This document shows, piece by piece, positions 18,148 through 26,852 of a stretch of DNA of 64,000 nt. Every line of letters starts with the position of its first letter. Positions within the stretch are counted from its first letter, which is position 1. The DNA is from CAWIHS01 sp963836005 (GTDB taxonomy: Bacteria > Pseudomonadota > Gammaproteobacteria > GRL18): positions 806,001-870,000 of the forward strand of contig CAWIHS010000001.1 of NCBI GenBank assembly GCA_963836005.1. The letters run 5' to 3'. The notes below the pieces were generated by a model. That model saw only the letters and a list, made by a program, of their open reading frames with translations. It had not been told where the DNA came from and did no database searches. The translations under genes were made by a program, and so were the position numbers.

Positions 18148-19458
18148 TTAATCGCTATTGAGGTGCTCCAGACGTATACGAGTCACTTCGCCATCAATAA
18201 CATCCAGTGCCGTTATCTGCTGCAGTGCTTTGTTCATATACTGCTCAACAGTTTCATGAGTTAAAATAATAATAGTGGCCTTGTTCCCATGCGCCTCTTT
18301 TTGCAGCATTGATTCGATACTGATACTATTGTAGGCCAGGATTTGCGTTACATCAGCCAGCACGCCAGTTTCGTCAGAAGCAGTCATCCTCAGGTAATAA
18401 GAAGTAGTAACATCCTCAATAGGCAGAATCGGAATATCTGATAAAGCGTCAGGCTGAAAGGCCAGATGCGGAACACGATTCTCAGGATCTGTAGTCAGAA
18501 CCCTGACCACGTCAACAATGTCTGCAACCACCGCAGAAGCAGTAGGTTCGGAACCAGCACCGGCACCATAATAAAGCGTCGCTCCGACGGCATCACCTTT
18601 CACCAGCACAGCATTCATGACCCCATCGACATTGGCGATCAAACGACGTTTGGGTATCAGCGTTGGATGCACCCGCAACTCAATGCCACTGTCATCACGG
18701 CGCGAAAAACCCAGATGTTTAATGGTATAACCCAGTTGACTGGCATACTCCACATCTTCACCTGTAATGCCAGCAATTCCTTCAGTGTAGACCTTATCAA
18801 ACTGCAAAGGGATGCCAAATGCAATGGAAGCCAGGATAGTGAGTTTGTGCGCTGCATCGATTCCTTCTACATCAAAAGTTGGATCGGCTTCTGCATAGCC
18901 AAGTCTCTGTGCGTCGGCCAGAACAGCATCAAAGTCACGCTGCTTGTCGCGCATTTCAGTAAGAATAAAATTGCCGGTGCCATTGATAATGCCAGCCAGC
19001 CATTCTATGTTGTTCCCGCTCAGGCCTTCCCGAATAGCCTTGATAATAGGTATACCGCCAGCAACAGCAGCTTCAAAAGCGACCATCACACCTTGCTTCT
19101 GAGCTGCGGAAAATATCTCATTACCATGTTTGGCAATCAGAGCCTTGTTCGCGGTGACAACATGTTTGCCATTAGCAATGGCTTTTAGAACCAGTTCTCT
19201 GGCCAGAGTATCGCCGCCAAATAATTCAACCACAATGGAAATCTCAGGATCACAGACCACTTCCATCGGATTTTCTGTCAATTTTATATTATCAGTGCTG
19301 CAAATTCGCGGTTTATTGATATTTCTGGCAGATGCGTGTGAGATAATAATACCTCGACCAGCGCGACGTGCTATTTCATTAGCATTACGTTGTAACACAT
19401 TAACTGTTCCACCGCCCACGGTGCCCAAACCTAATAAGCCAACCTTTACCGGTTTCAA
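18148..19458 (-). CDS. hom: Homoserine dehydrogenase
   Basis: An NAD(P)-dependent reduction of aspartate semialdehyde to homoserine, the branch point to methionine (metA) and threonine (thrC), both in this window. Length 436. It shows the N-terminal nucleotide-binding GLLGLGTVGGGTVN, the catalytic-region GIINGTGNFILTEM and ADPTFDVEGIDAAHK, and a C-terminal ACT domain (about 355-430, TASDETGVLADVTQIL) that usually provides feedback control by threonine. It is the monofunctional form, not fused to aspartokinase. It follows alaC on the same strand with a 120-base gap. Confidence 0.96.
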   Translation of the reverse strand: MKPVKVGLLGLGTVGGGTVNVLQRNANEIARRAGRGIIISHASARNINKPRICSTDNIKLTENPMEVVCDPEISIVVELFGGDTLARELVLKAIANGKHVVTANKALIAKHGNEIFSAAQKQGVMVAFEAAVAGGIPIIKAIREGLSGNNIEWLAGIINGTGNFILTEMRDKQRDFDAVLADAQRLGYAEADPTFDVEGIDAAHKLTILASIAFGIPLQFDKVYTEGIAGITGEDVEYASQLGYTIKHLGFSRRDDSGIELRVHPTLIPKRRLIANVDGVMNAVLVKGDAVGATLYYGAGAGSEPTASAVVADIVDVVRVLTTDPENRVPHLAFQPDALSDIPILPIEDVTTSYYLRMTASDETGVLADVTQILAYNSISIESMLQKEAHGNKATIIILTHETVEQYMNKALQQITALDVIDGEVTRIRLEHLNSD

Positions 19459-19578
19459 ATTTATCTCCAGTATTAATAAATTTTAAGGCCATTATTATAG
19501 CAGTAAATACGCAAACTGTAACTTCAGAGTCTGCAGATAAGTTTAAAAGACACTCTGAATCCAGCAATAGCATCCCCG

Positions 19579-20778
19579 TTATTTGCAGAATATTCCGACA
19601 TTATCAGCTTTGAACATTTCCCTGATGCCGCGTAATGCCTGGCGAGTACGATGTTCATTTTCAATCAGACTGAAACGGACATGATCGTCGCCATACTCAC
19701 CAAAGCCGATGCCGGGAGAAACAGCAACTTTTGCCTCATTGAGTAATTTCTTTGAAAACTCCAGCGATCCCATTGACCTGTATTTCTCTGGAATAGGCGC
19801 CCAGACAAACATGGTTCCCCTGGGGATCTGAACCTGCCAGCCAATAGCATGCAGCCCCTGACACAATACATCTCGACGTGACTGATACATACTCACGATA
19901 TCCTTGATACAATCCTGGGGGCCATCCAGTGCCTGAATAGCCGCTACCTGAATCGGTGTAAACATGCCGTAGTCCAGGTAAGACTTAATCCGCGTCAGCG
20001 CCGATACCAGGGTAGGATTACCGCACATGAAACCGACCCGCCAGCCAGGCATATTATAGGTTTTGGATAAGGAATAAAACTCAACCGCGATATCTTTAGC
20101 TCCTGGGATTTCAAGGATGGAAGGCGCCTTATAGCCATCAAAAACTATTTCAGCATAGGCAATATCATGCACCACCCAGATACCATGTTCTTTTGCAATA
20201 GCAACAACTTTTTCAAAAAAGTCCAGCTCCACACACTGAGTGGTTGGATTACCCGGAAAATTAAGCACCAGCATTTTGGGTTTCGGCCATGAATCCTTGA
20301 TCGCTTTTTCCAGTTCAGCAAAAAAATCCTTGTCTGGTACCATCGGCACGTGGCGGATATCTGCCCCGGCAATCACAAACCCGTAAGGATGAATAGGATA
20401 AGACGGATTAGGCACCAGCACAGCATCGCCTGGCCCAAGGGTGGCTAGTGCCAGATGCGCCAGTCCTTCTTTGGAACCAATGGTCACTATTGCTTCGGTT
20501 TCAGGATCCAGATCCACATCATAGCAGCGTTTGTACCAGTTACAGATGGCCTTGCGCAAACGTGGAATGCCTCTGGATACTGAATAGCGATGCGTATCAT
20601 TACGCTGGGCGGCTTCAACCATTTTATCAACGATATGCTGAGGGGTAGGTTGGTCTGGATTTCCCATACCAAAATCAATGATGTCTTCTCCGCGCGCTCG
20701 CGCTTTGGCTTTCAATTCATTGACAATATTGAAAACATAAGGTGGCAGGCGTTTAATACGCTGAAAATCATCGTTCAA
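19579..20778 (-). CDS. alaC: Alanine transaminase AlaC
   Basis: A class I/II PLP aminotransferase of 399 residues. Signatures: DFGMGNPDQPTPQHIVDK near the N-terminus, NPSYPIHPYG, FPGNPTTQ, and the PLP lysine in YSLSKTYNMPGWRVGF near residue 240. The early segment (RIKRLPPYVF) and the overall pattern match AlaC (YfdZ), which makes alanine from pyruvate and glutamate. It lies upstream of hom on the same strand, a common gammaproteobacterial arrangement. The start region faces a divergent DUF498 gene. Confidence 0.93.
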   Translation of the reverse strand: MNDDFQRIKRLPPYVFNIVNELKAKARARGEDIIDFGMGNPDQPTPQHIVDKMVEAAQRNDTHRYSVSRGIPRLRKAICNWYKRCYDVDLDPETEAIVTIGSKEGLAHLALATLGPGDAVLVPNPSYPIHPYGFVIAGADIRHVPMVPDKDFFAELEKAIKDSWPKPKMLVLNFPGNPTTQCVELDFFEKVVAIAKEHGIWVVHDIAYAEIVFDGYKAPSILEIPGAKDIAVEFYSLSKTYNMPGWRVGFMCGNPTLVSALTRIKSYLDYGMFTPIQVAAIQALDGPQDCIKDIVSMYQSRRDVLCQGLHAIGWQVQIPRGTMFVWAPIPEKYRSMGSLEFSKKLLNEAKVAVSPGIGFGEYGDDHVRFSLIENEHRTRQALRGIREMFKADNVGIFCK

Positions 20779-21089
20779 AGGTATGGCCTCGGCTAAATTT
20801 AAAGTGGAATGAGAAAATCACAGGCATCATCGTTGATGTGACTGTTCAGCGTCTCTTTACAATCGTATTGGATATCAAGCGCTCAGTGCAAAATTATTGA
20901 TACGCTGCTTTTATCTATTGATACCCTGGTCATAAACCTGTTTTTTTGCAGGTATTTTTGATGCATTATTTTGCAAGCAATTTTTAGTGCTTATGCAGAG
21001 TAAATTTAACAAATTAGACGATAAAAAAGTATACTTATAGATAACTTTTTATAAAATAAAACTCTTGCAGTTATTTACAGGCCTTTTTT
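20779..21089. other. Divergent intergenic region
   Basis: About 310 bases of AT-rich DNA between alaC and the DUF498 gene, presumably holding both promoters. A run near 21020-21060 contains GTATACTTATAGATAAC and A/T tracts. I see no repeat, RNA gene or confident promoter pair. Confidence 0.4.
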
Positions 21090-21551
21090 ATGTTACAGCT
21101 TGAGTCAGTATCCCATGTTTACTCATTTCATTCGTATGAAAAAAACCTCATCAGAATAGCGGTGCCCGGAAACCTTCGTCAGCAGACTGAATTTAAAAAT
21201 ACAGATTCTGATAACAGCATTAGCAGTAACACTTCGGGCAGTGATTTCAGTATTCGAGAGTTTGGCACAACAGTGATGGTATATCAGAACCAGCTTGAGA
21301 ATGGAGAATTTCCAGAAACATTTGCGAAGTTTGATGAACATTGCCTGGAGCTTCTGCTCCAGTATCATGCGGATATTTACCTTATTGGCACCGGCACAAC
21401 TGCAAAATTTCCTGAAATATCGATGCATAAACAAATCTATGAGCGCAAATTGGCGATTGACTTTATGGATACCGGAGCTGCCTGCAGAACATATAACATT
21501 CTTACCGGTGAAGACAGAAAAGTAGCTGCACTCATTTTTCTGGATCAGTAA
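21090..21551 (+). CDS. DUF498 / Mth938-like domain protein
   Basis: A 153-residue soluble protein. The C-terminal half holds the hallmark segments YLIGTGTTAKFP and MDTGAACRTYNIL, which define the Mth938/DUF498 family (related to the complex I assembly factor NDUFAF3 in mitochondria). The bacterial role is not established. The N-terminal 60 residues are less conserved, with a Ser/Asn-rich stretch. It is alone between divergent alaC and a convergent btu locus; a MITE fragment begins 10 bases after the stop. Confidence 0.85.
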   Translation: MLQLESVSHVYSFHSYEKNLIRIAVPGNLRQQTEFKNTDSDNSISSNTSGSDFSIREFGTTVMVYQNQLENGEFPETFAKFDEHCLELLLQYHADIYLIGTGTTAKFPEISMHKQIYERKLAIDFMDTGAACRTYNILTGEDRKVAALIFLDQ

Positions 21552-21560
21552 GTTTTTGTT

Positions 21561-21648
21561 CATAGGTAGGTACTTAAGCAAAATCAGGTGCGGATAATCG
21601 AGTATTTGTTCCAGAAGGCGCCGTAAATACTTCCATGTGGGTCAATAA
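21561..21648 (+). repeat. Half copy of the CATAGGTAGGTACTTAAG element
   Basis: Starts CATAGGTAGGTACTTAAG and matches the first ~80 bases of the 203-bp element at 48382 with only a few differences (through CGCCGTAAATACTTCCATGT). The opposite terminal repeat is absent, so this is a truncated copy between the DUF498 gene and the btu locus. Confidence 0.72.
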
Positions 21649-21693
21649 ATACCTGATGGCAATCACGATCTTAAAATACGCTGAATAGTTACA

Positions 21694-22593
21694 TTATTTT
21701 TTCTTGACAGGATATATCAAAGTACAAACTTGTTCTAAACCATCCAGTATTCTGGGCGTGTGCCTGACCAGAATATCTGCGTTAACTGCATAAAGTCGCT
21801 TCTGTCTCACTGCATCAAGGTAATCCCATTGTTTCCATCTGTCTAGCCATTGCTGAGCTGTTTCAGTCGAAGCAGTGGTAATTATTATCCCGGGATCGTT
21901 ATACAGCACTGTTTCAATGTCAGGATTCAGGGTCAGACCAGGATAATTGGCAAAAATATTATGGCCGCCGCATTGAGAAACAACCTCGGATATGAGGTGT
22001 TTTCCGCTGACACTCATGAGAGGCTTATCCCAAATTTGAATGAATACTTTGACAGGTTCTTCAATCGGCGGATAGCTTGATTTGAGCTTTTCAAAACGTG
22101 ATTTAAATGCCATTGCTGACTTCTCTGCCGTCTCCCCGGTGCCCATCAATTGTCCCAGTTTTTCTATCAGTCGGGGAATATCAGATATTTCGGCAGGTTC
22201 AGCGACATAAACAGCGATGCCCAGTTTTTTTAATTTTTTGATCTGCATGGATGGATTGCCGCTTTTCCAGGCAATGATCAAATCTGGTTTCAGGCTCAGT
22301 ATTTTTTCCAGGTCCAGGGCGTTAAAGCTACCGACCTCAGGTAAATATTTTGCCTGCTCCGGATAATCAGTATAGCTGACCACGCCTTTAAGATACTGCC
22401 CCCCCCCTGCAGCATACACTAATTCTGTGATAGCAGGAGATAAGCTGATAATACGTCGCGCAGGCTGTTTAAGGCTGATACTGTGGTTCGTGTCATCCTT
22501 GCAGGAAACAGAGTTCTCGACACTTAAACTCTGGGCTGATATCGAATAAATGCATGCTAACAAAACGCTGACAAAATAATATCTAAGCTTCAT
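21694..22593 (-). CDS. btuF: Periplasmic cobalamin-binding protein (BtuF-like)
   Basis: A 299-residue helical-backbone metal/cobalamin binding protein. Signal peptide at residues 1-20 (YYFVSVLLACIYSISAQS). It then shows the class III binding-protein pattern: RIISLSPAITELVYAAGG, YTDYPEQAKYLPEVG, LDLEKILSLKPDLII and GTGETAEKSA. It should deliver vitamin B12 to the BtuCD-like transporter encoded upstream on the same strand. The cobalamin riboswitch and TonB receptor heading the locus support B12 rather than iron-siderophore. It is 67 bases downstream of the ATPase gene. A run of C at 22402-22408 is a possible slippery tract but the frame is intact. Confidence 0.9.
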   Translation of the reverse strand: MKLRYYFVSVLLACIYSISAQSLSVENSVSCKDDTNHSISLKQPARRIISLSPAITELVYAAGGGQYLKGVVSYTDYPEQAKYLPEVGSFNALDLEKILSLKPDLIIAWKSGNPSMQIKKLKKLGIAVYVAEPAEISDIPRLIEKLGQLMGTGETAEKSAMAFKSRFEKLKSSYPPIEEPVKVFIQIWDKPLMSVSGKHLISEVVSQCGGHNIFANYPGLTLNPDIETVLYNDPGIIITTASTETAQQWLDRWKQWDYLDAVRQKRLYAVNADILVRHTPRILDGLEQVCTLIYPVKKK

Positions 22594-22660
22594 GATTTAC
22601 CTGTGGACCCGACAAAATCACATTTGATACTCTGATGGCAAAGCAGTTGATTAAATATCT

Positions 22661-23434
22661 TCATGCTGGAAAATAAAAGGCAGCATCGTCACTGGATATT
22701 TTTTTAATACCACAGCCATACACCCGGCTCAGATTGGTGCAGTTAATGAGCCTGGATGTTTCGCCAGAAAGCCATTGTCCCTGTCCTGTGAGTAAAAGAA
22801 TGTGATCACAATAACGTACCGCAAGATTCGGGTCATGGATCACCATGATTGCTGTTTTATTCTGTTGCCGGATCAATTGCTGGAATAAAGTCAGTATTTC
22901 CAGCTGAGCTTTCAAATCAAGATGGTTGGTAGGTTCATCTAATAACAGAATATCCGGATCCTGCGTTAACAGGGTGGCAATATTGAGCCTTCTTTTTTCT
23001 CCTCCGGAAAGCGTACTGGTTGGACGATCTTTCAGCTTTGATAAGCCGGTAAGTGCCAGTGCCTGAATGGCTATGTGATGATCATTGCCGTTTTCCCACT
23101 GCCAGTTTTTCAAATGGGGGTGTCGGCCAATCAACGCGGCCTCAAGAACATTACAGGGAAAACTGAATTCGTTTTCCTGCAATAACAGGCCTATTTTCCG
23201 GGCAATCGCTTTTCGGTTCATACGGCTGATATTACGATTGTGCAGATATATCTGCCCCTGTTGCGGATGAATCAGGCCACTCAAGGCATACAGCAAAGTT
23301 GTTTTGCCAACACCGTTGATGCCCAGGATGCCCCAGAACTGGCCCGCTTGAAACTTAACATTTAGCTGCTGACATATAACTTGCGTGCCGATTTGAATAT
23401 CGAGATCTTTGGTCAATAAATCCAATTCATACAC
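22661..23434 (-). CDS. btuD: Cobalamin ABC transporter ATPase (BtuD-like)
   Basis: A 257-residue ABC ATPase with Walker A GINGVGKTT, signature LSGGEKRRLNIA, Walker B DILLLDEPTNHLDL and switch His in VIHDPNLAVRYCD. It powers import across the inner membrane with the FecCD-type permease whose gene it overlaps by 8 bases. Family members carry B12, heme or siderophores; the riboswitch, BtuB-like receptor and BtuF-like protein in the same locus argue for cobalamin. Confidence 0.92.
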   Translation of the reverse strand: MYELDLLTKDLDIQIGTQVICQQLNVKFQAGQFWGILGINGVGKTTLLYALSGLIHPQQGQIYLHNRNISRMNRKAIARKIGLLLQENEFSFPCNVLEAALIGRHPHLKNWQWENGNDHHIAIQALALTGLSKLKDRPTSTLSGGEKRRLNIATLLTQDPDILLLDEPTNHLDLKAQLEILTLFQQLIRQQNKTAIMVIHDPNLAVRYCDHILLLTGQGQWLSGETSRLINCTNLSRVYGCGIKKISSDDAAFYFPA

Positions 23435-24410
23435 TCCGGCGCAATAAATAAAGGAACAGCGGCACCCCCAGTAAAGCGGTAATTACGCCAACCGGAATCT
23501 GCTGTGGCGCCATCACGGTCCGCGCCAGTGTATCTGCAATGATCAACAGTGCACCGCCTGCCAGTGCGCTGGCAGGTAATAAAAGCCGATGGTCATTACC
23601 GATAAGCAGTCGGATCAGGTGAGGAACCACCAGTCCGACAAAGCCAATACTGCCGGCAACAGTTACTGCACCGGCAGTTAACAGTGAAGCGAGCACAAAA
23701 AGATATACCCGTAACCGATTGACATTGATCCCCAGGCTGCCGGCCTGTAAATCCCCCCAAAGCATAACATTCAGCTGACGACTCACAGACATGCTAAAAA
23801 TGAACCCGACAAGCAGTATCAGATAGGCCGGAGTTAAGGAGCGATCATAACTTAAATCACCCATGAGCCAGAATAACATGCTGTGAATTTTTTCTGGCGG
23901 AGTGATCACCAGGGTAAAACTGATCAAAGCTCCCCAGCCGGAAGCCAGCACCACGCCCGTCAATAACAGCCGGGTGATAGTCCAGCTTCCCTTGCCCTGA
24001 ACGAAAACAAATACCAGAAAAACAGATAACAACGCCCCTGAAAAGGCTGCAGTTGTTGACCAGATACTGTCCAGTCCCAGCAGCATAATAAGCAGTGAAA
24101 AAAATGAGGCCCCGCCGGAAACGCCTAATACATAAGGATCAGCCAGTGGATTACGCAACAGGACCTGCATCAGAACACCGGCCAGGGACAAAGTGGCACC
24201 GCAGACAAAGGCGGCTAAAGCCCGCGGCAGTCGTAATTCGAAAATAAGAGCATGATGCAAATCACTGCCTTTCCCCTGCAAGACAGCCGTAAGCTCATTG
24301 GCTGTGAGCTGGGAAGAGCCGGTTATGAGCGCAAAAAACATGCTTATCACAGCAAGCAGCAGCAATATAATGCATACTGCAAGTTTATAATTGGAGAACA
24401 TAATCCGCAC
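23427..24410 (-). CDS. btuC: Cobalamin ABC transporter permease, FecCD family (BtuC-like)
   Basis: A 327-residue polytopic inner-membrane permease. Family hallmarks include FELRLPRALAAFVCGATLSL, GVLMQVLLRNPLADPYVLG with GVSGGASF, and the C-terminal GFVGLVVPHLIRLLIG and DTLARTV coupling regions. About ten transmembrane segments are expected. It overlaps the ATPase gene by 8 bases and follows the TonB receptor by 85 bases, giving the order btuB-btuC-btuD-btuF under one riboswitch. Confidence 0.93.
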   Translation of the reverse strand: MRIMFSNYKLAVCIILLLLAVISMFFALITGSSQLTANELTAVLQGKGSDLHHALIFELRLPRALAAFVCGATLSLAGVLMQVLLRNPLADPYVLGVSGGASFFSLLIMLLGLDSIWSTTAAFSGALLSVFLVFVFVQGKGSWTITRLLLTGVVLASGWGALISFTLVITPPEKIHSMLFWLMGDLSYDRSLTPAYLILLVGFIFSMSVSRQLNVMLWGDLQAGSLGINVNRLRVYLFVLASLLTAGAVTVAGSIGFVGLVVPHLIRLLIGNDHRLLLPASALAGGALLIIADTLARTVMAPQQIPVGVITALLGVPLFLYLLRRSV

Positions 24411-24495
24411 TTTTTATGCTGCTGGTGACAGCAGAGCACAAAGTTATCTGCATAATAGTGGCTGCTCTGCTAATTTAACACCGCCTGTTACAGTA

Positions 24496-26361
24496 TTAGC
24501 GTTTGTAATGTATCGAGGTAAAGAAAAAACGTCCCTGCTGTTTATAATCACGGCCATAAAAGTCCCGGGTTAAAGCATATTCTTTGTCAAAAAGATTTTC
24601 GATTTTAGCTTTTAAGCTCCAGCTATTGTTAAACTGAAAAGCTGCTCTGATATTCAGTATTCCATAGCCCGGAATTAAATCAATTTCATGACTGTCATTG
24701 TACTGGCTCGAAGCGGCAATAATAGAAGCCCCGTAACTCCATTTATCCTGCACACGATCCAGCTTAAGATTAAACAGGTATTTGCTGCGTCTCGCCAGCT
24801 GGTTTGCGGTTTCTTCATCCCGTGGATCCATTAAGGATAAATTACTCCTGAACACCCAGTTTTTCCACTGCGCAGAGACTGTAAGCTCAAACCCGTCAAT
24901 TTTTGCCTTATTGACATTTTCCATGGTACTGACAGCTGGGAAAGGTACATAATAATAAGCGATCAGATTATCAATTCTGGTATTGAAATAGTGCGCCGTC
25001 CATTTTGCCGGCCCGGTGGTGAAATCCAGACCAAGGTCATAACTGCTGGATTGTTCAGGCTGAAGGTCTTTATTTCCGGAAAAAAAACCGTCATTGGGCC
25101 AATATAAATCATTAAAATTAGGGGCCTTAAACGCTGTACCATAAGTACCGGTGATACGTAGATTATCATTGACTGGATAACCAACCCCAATATTCCAGCT
25201 ATTATACGCACCAAAAGCCTGGTTGTTATCATGGCGGAAAGAAAACTGAGCATCCAGATCATTGCCATAAAAGAGATACTGAGCAAAAGCAGCCCGATTC
25301 CAACGGCTGTCTTCCGTATAGTCCACGCTCGCATCAACGAAATCTTGCTGATAGTCAAGACCAAGGGTCAATAAATCTGTATCACGAACGGAAATATCGT
25401 TTTTCCAGATCGCATTATTCCGCTGCGTGTTAAAACGGCTTTCAGGATCGGTAAATGGGTTGCTCACAGGATCATCGTGCAAAAAGTTATGGTTTTTATC
25501 ATCACTGCGTCCGAGTTGTAATTGACTATCCCAAATGTCATTGATCACATAGTCCGCAACGGCACTGATGACCTGCTGAGTATTATCGGTTCTGCTGTCG
25601 CGGTAGTTATAGCCATCAAATTCAGCGGTGCTCTGGGTTCTTAAAAACGACCCGCTCAGCTTGAATTGCTCGTTAAACTGATGACTTCCATTTAATGAAA
25701 TGGAATAATTATCATAACCATCATCATCAAGATCCGGGCCATCATCGCCAACAAAATTATAACCGTCAGAGGCAAAATAATTAAATCCTGCATTATAGCT
25801 AGAGGTCTCGTTGCCGCCTGATCGGTTGGCAAAAAATTCTCTGCTATTTTCTGTTCCATAACCAGCTTTGAAGCTGGTTTGGGGTTTACCGCCCTTACGC
25901 GTAAAGATTTGAATAATGCCGCCGATGGCATTTGAACCATACAGGCTGGAACGCGGTCCTCTGATCACTTCTATTTTCTCAATTTGAGAAATGGGTAAAA
26001 ATTCAAAACCGGTAGTACCTAAAGTTGATGATCCAGCGGGAACACCATCAATTAACACCAGCACCTGGTCACTATTGGTACCGCGAATGGAAAAACTCTG
26101 GTTGCTGCCAAATCCGCCGCTGCTGCTAAAGCTTATGCTGGGAGTCATCTTCAATACTTCTGCCACGGAAGATGCCTGTAAACGAGCGATATCTTTACGG
26201 GTTATAATACTCACCGGGGCCAGTGTTTCATCAACGGTTTGCGAGGTACGAGCAGCAGTAACAACAATTTCAGGTGTTGCAGACGGCAATGTTTCAGCGG
26301 ATACAGCTGATGAGAATAAGATAACAGCGATTAAGCCTGTGATGGGAGTTTGGTATGACAT
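24496..26361 (-). CDS. btuB: TonB-dependent vitamin B12 receptor (BtuB-like)
   Basis: A 621-residue outer-membrane receptor with signal peptide at about 1-22. A TonB-box-like PEIVVTAAR follows near residue 30, then the plug domain (SVAEVLKMTPSISF, RGTNSDQVLVLIDGVPAG, IEKIEVIRGPRSSLYGSNAI) and a beta barrel. The Asp-rich loop near 200-215 (GDDGPDLDDDGYDNY) resembles the calcium-binding loops of BtuB. The C-terminus ends HYKR rather than in an aromatic residue, unusual for a barrel. Expression should fall when B12 is plentiful, because a cobalamin riboswitch lies just upstream on this strand. Confidence 0.92.
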   Translation of the reverse strand: MSYQTPITGLIAVILFSSAVSAETLPSATPEIVVTAARTSQTVDETLAPVSIITRKDIARLQASSVAEVLKMTPSISFSSSGGFGSNQSFSIRGTNSDQVLVLIDGVPAGSSTLGTTGFEFLPISQIEKIEVIRGPRSSLYGSNAIGGIIQIFTRKGGKPQTSFKAGYGTENSREFFANRSGGNETSSYNAGFNYFASDGYNFVGDDGPDLDDDGYDNYSISLNGSHQFNEQFKLSGSFLRTQSTAEFDGYNYRDSRTDNTQQVISAVADYVINDIWDSQLQLGRSDDKNHNFLHDDPVSNPFTDPESRFNTQRNNAIWKNDISVRDTDLLTLGLDYQQDFVDASVDYTEDSRWNRAAFAQYLFYGNDLDAQFSFRHDNNQAFGAYNSWNIGVGYPVNDNLRITGTYGTAFKAPNFNDLYWPNDGFFSGNKDLQPEQSSSYDLGLDFTTGPAKWTAHYFNTRIDNLIAYYYVPFPAVSTMENVNKAKIDGFELTVSAQWKNWVFRSNLSLMDPRDEETANQLARRSKYLFNLKLDRVQDKWSYGASIIAASSQYNDSHEIDLIPGYGILNIRAAFQFNNSWSLKAKIENLFDKEYALTRDFYGRDYKQQGRFFFTSIHYKR

Positions 26362-26480
26362 TCAGTATCCTTGTATACACACCCCGTGTATAGATATGGG
26401 TCGATTAAAATCGAAGGATCTGAAAAGCAGAAATAAATCTGTAAACCCAATTCGCCCTCCGCAAATTCGTGCTTGAAATT

Positions 26481-26665
26481 GCTTTGGTCGGTCTCCGGGC
26501 TCAGGAAGAGATTCAATGCTGTCAGGCAGCATCAAATCAGCACATAGCACCCTTCCCATGTAGTCAATACACAGTGGCTTACGCTATGTGATACTTCAAT
26601 TACCGTTGCGGGGGCAGCGCTGGAGTTTAACCAGCTTCCCAGCTTAAAAACATCATTTACAAAAC
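26481..26665 (-). ncRNA. Cobalamin (AdoCbl) riboswitch
   Basis: Read on the minus strand, the leader has GGGAAGCTGGTTAAACTCC, then AGCGCTGCCCCCGCAACGG (the conserved core), a variable arm, and the B12 box GAGCCCGGAGACCGACC about 130 bases before the btuB start. A possible closing stem pairs GUUUUG near 26660-26665 with CAAAGC near 26481-26486. These elements are diagnostic of the cobalamin riboswitch, which represses downstream transport genes on binding. The expression platform before the ATG was not resolved by eye; limits are approximate. Confidence 0.93.
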
Positions 26666-26852
26666 CCGATCTGATCCAGGGATTTGTAATGTTTTGAACT
26701 GTTAGCGAGCAGCTAGTAACGATAAGTCATTATCAGTTAGTTGCTATCAGGCAATGTAGAGTGTTTAAAAGCACCAAAGGATTTAGCATCCGGAAGTTTA
26801 ATTGGATGCGGCAGGAAAGTCAAACTAACCAGTAATAAGGAAATTGAAAAAC
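26666..26852. other. Promoter region of the btu locus
   Basis: AT-rich DNA between the riboswitch and the rpoS stop. It must contain the btu promoter on the minus strand and the end of the rpoS transcript. No clear terminator for either strand was seen. Confidence 0.35.

Noticed and set aside
18466..19188. 240-residue plus-strand frame opposite hom
   Set aside because: Antisense shadow of a highly conserved enzyme; product shows no recognisable pattern.
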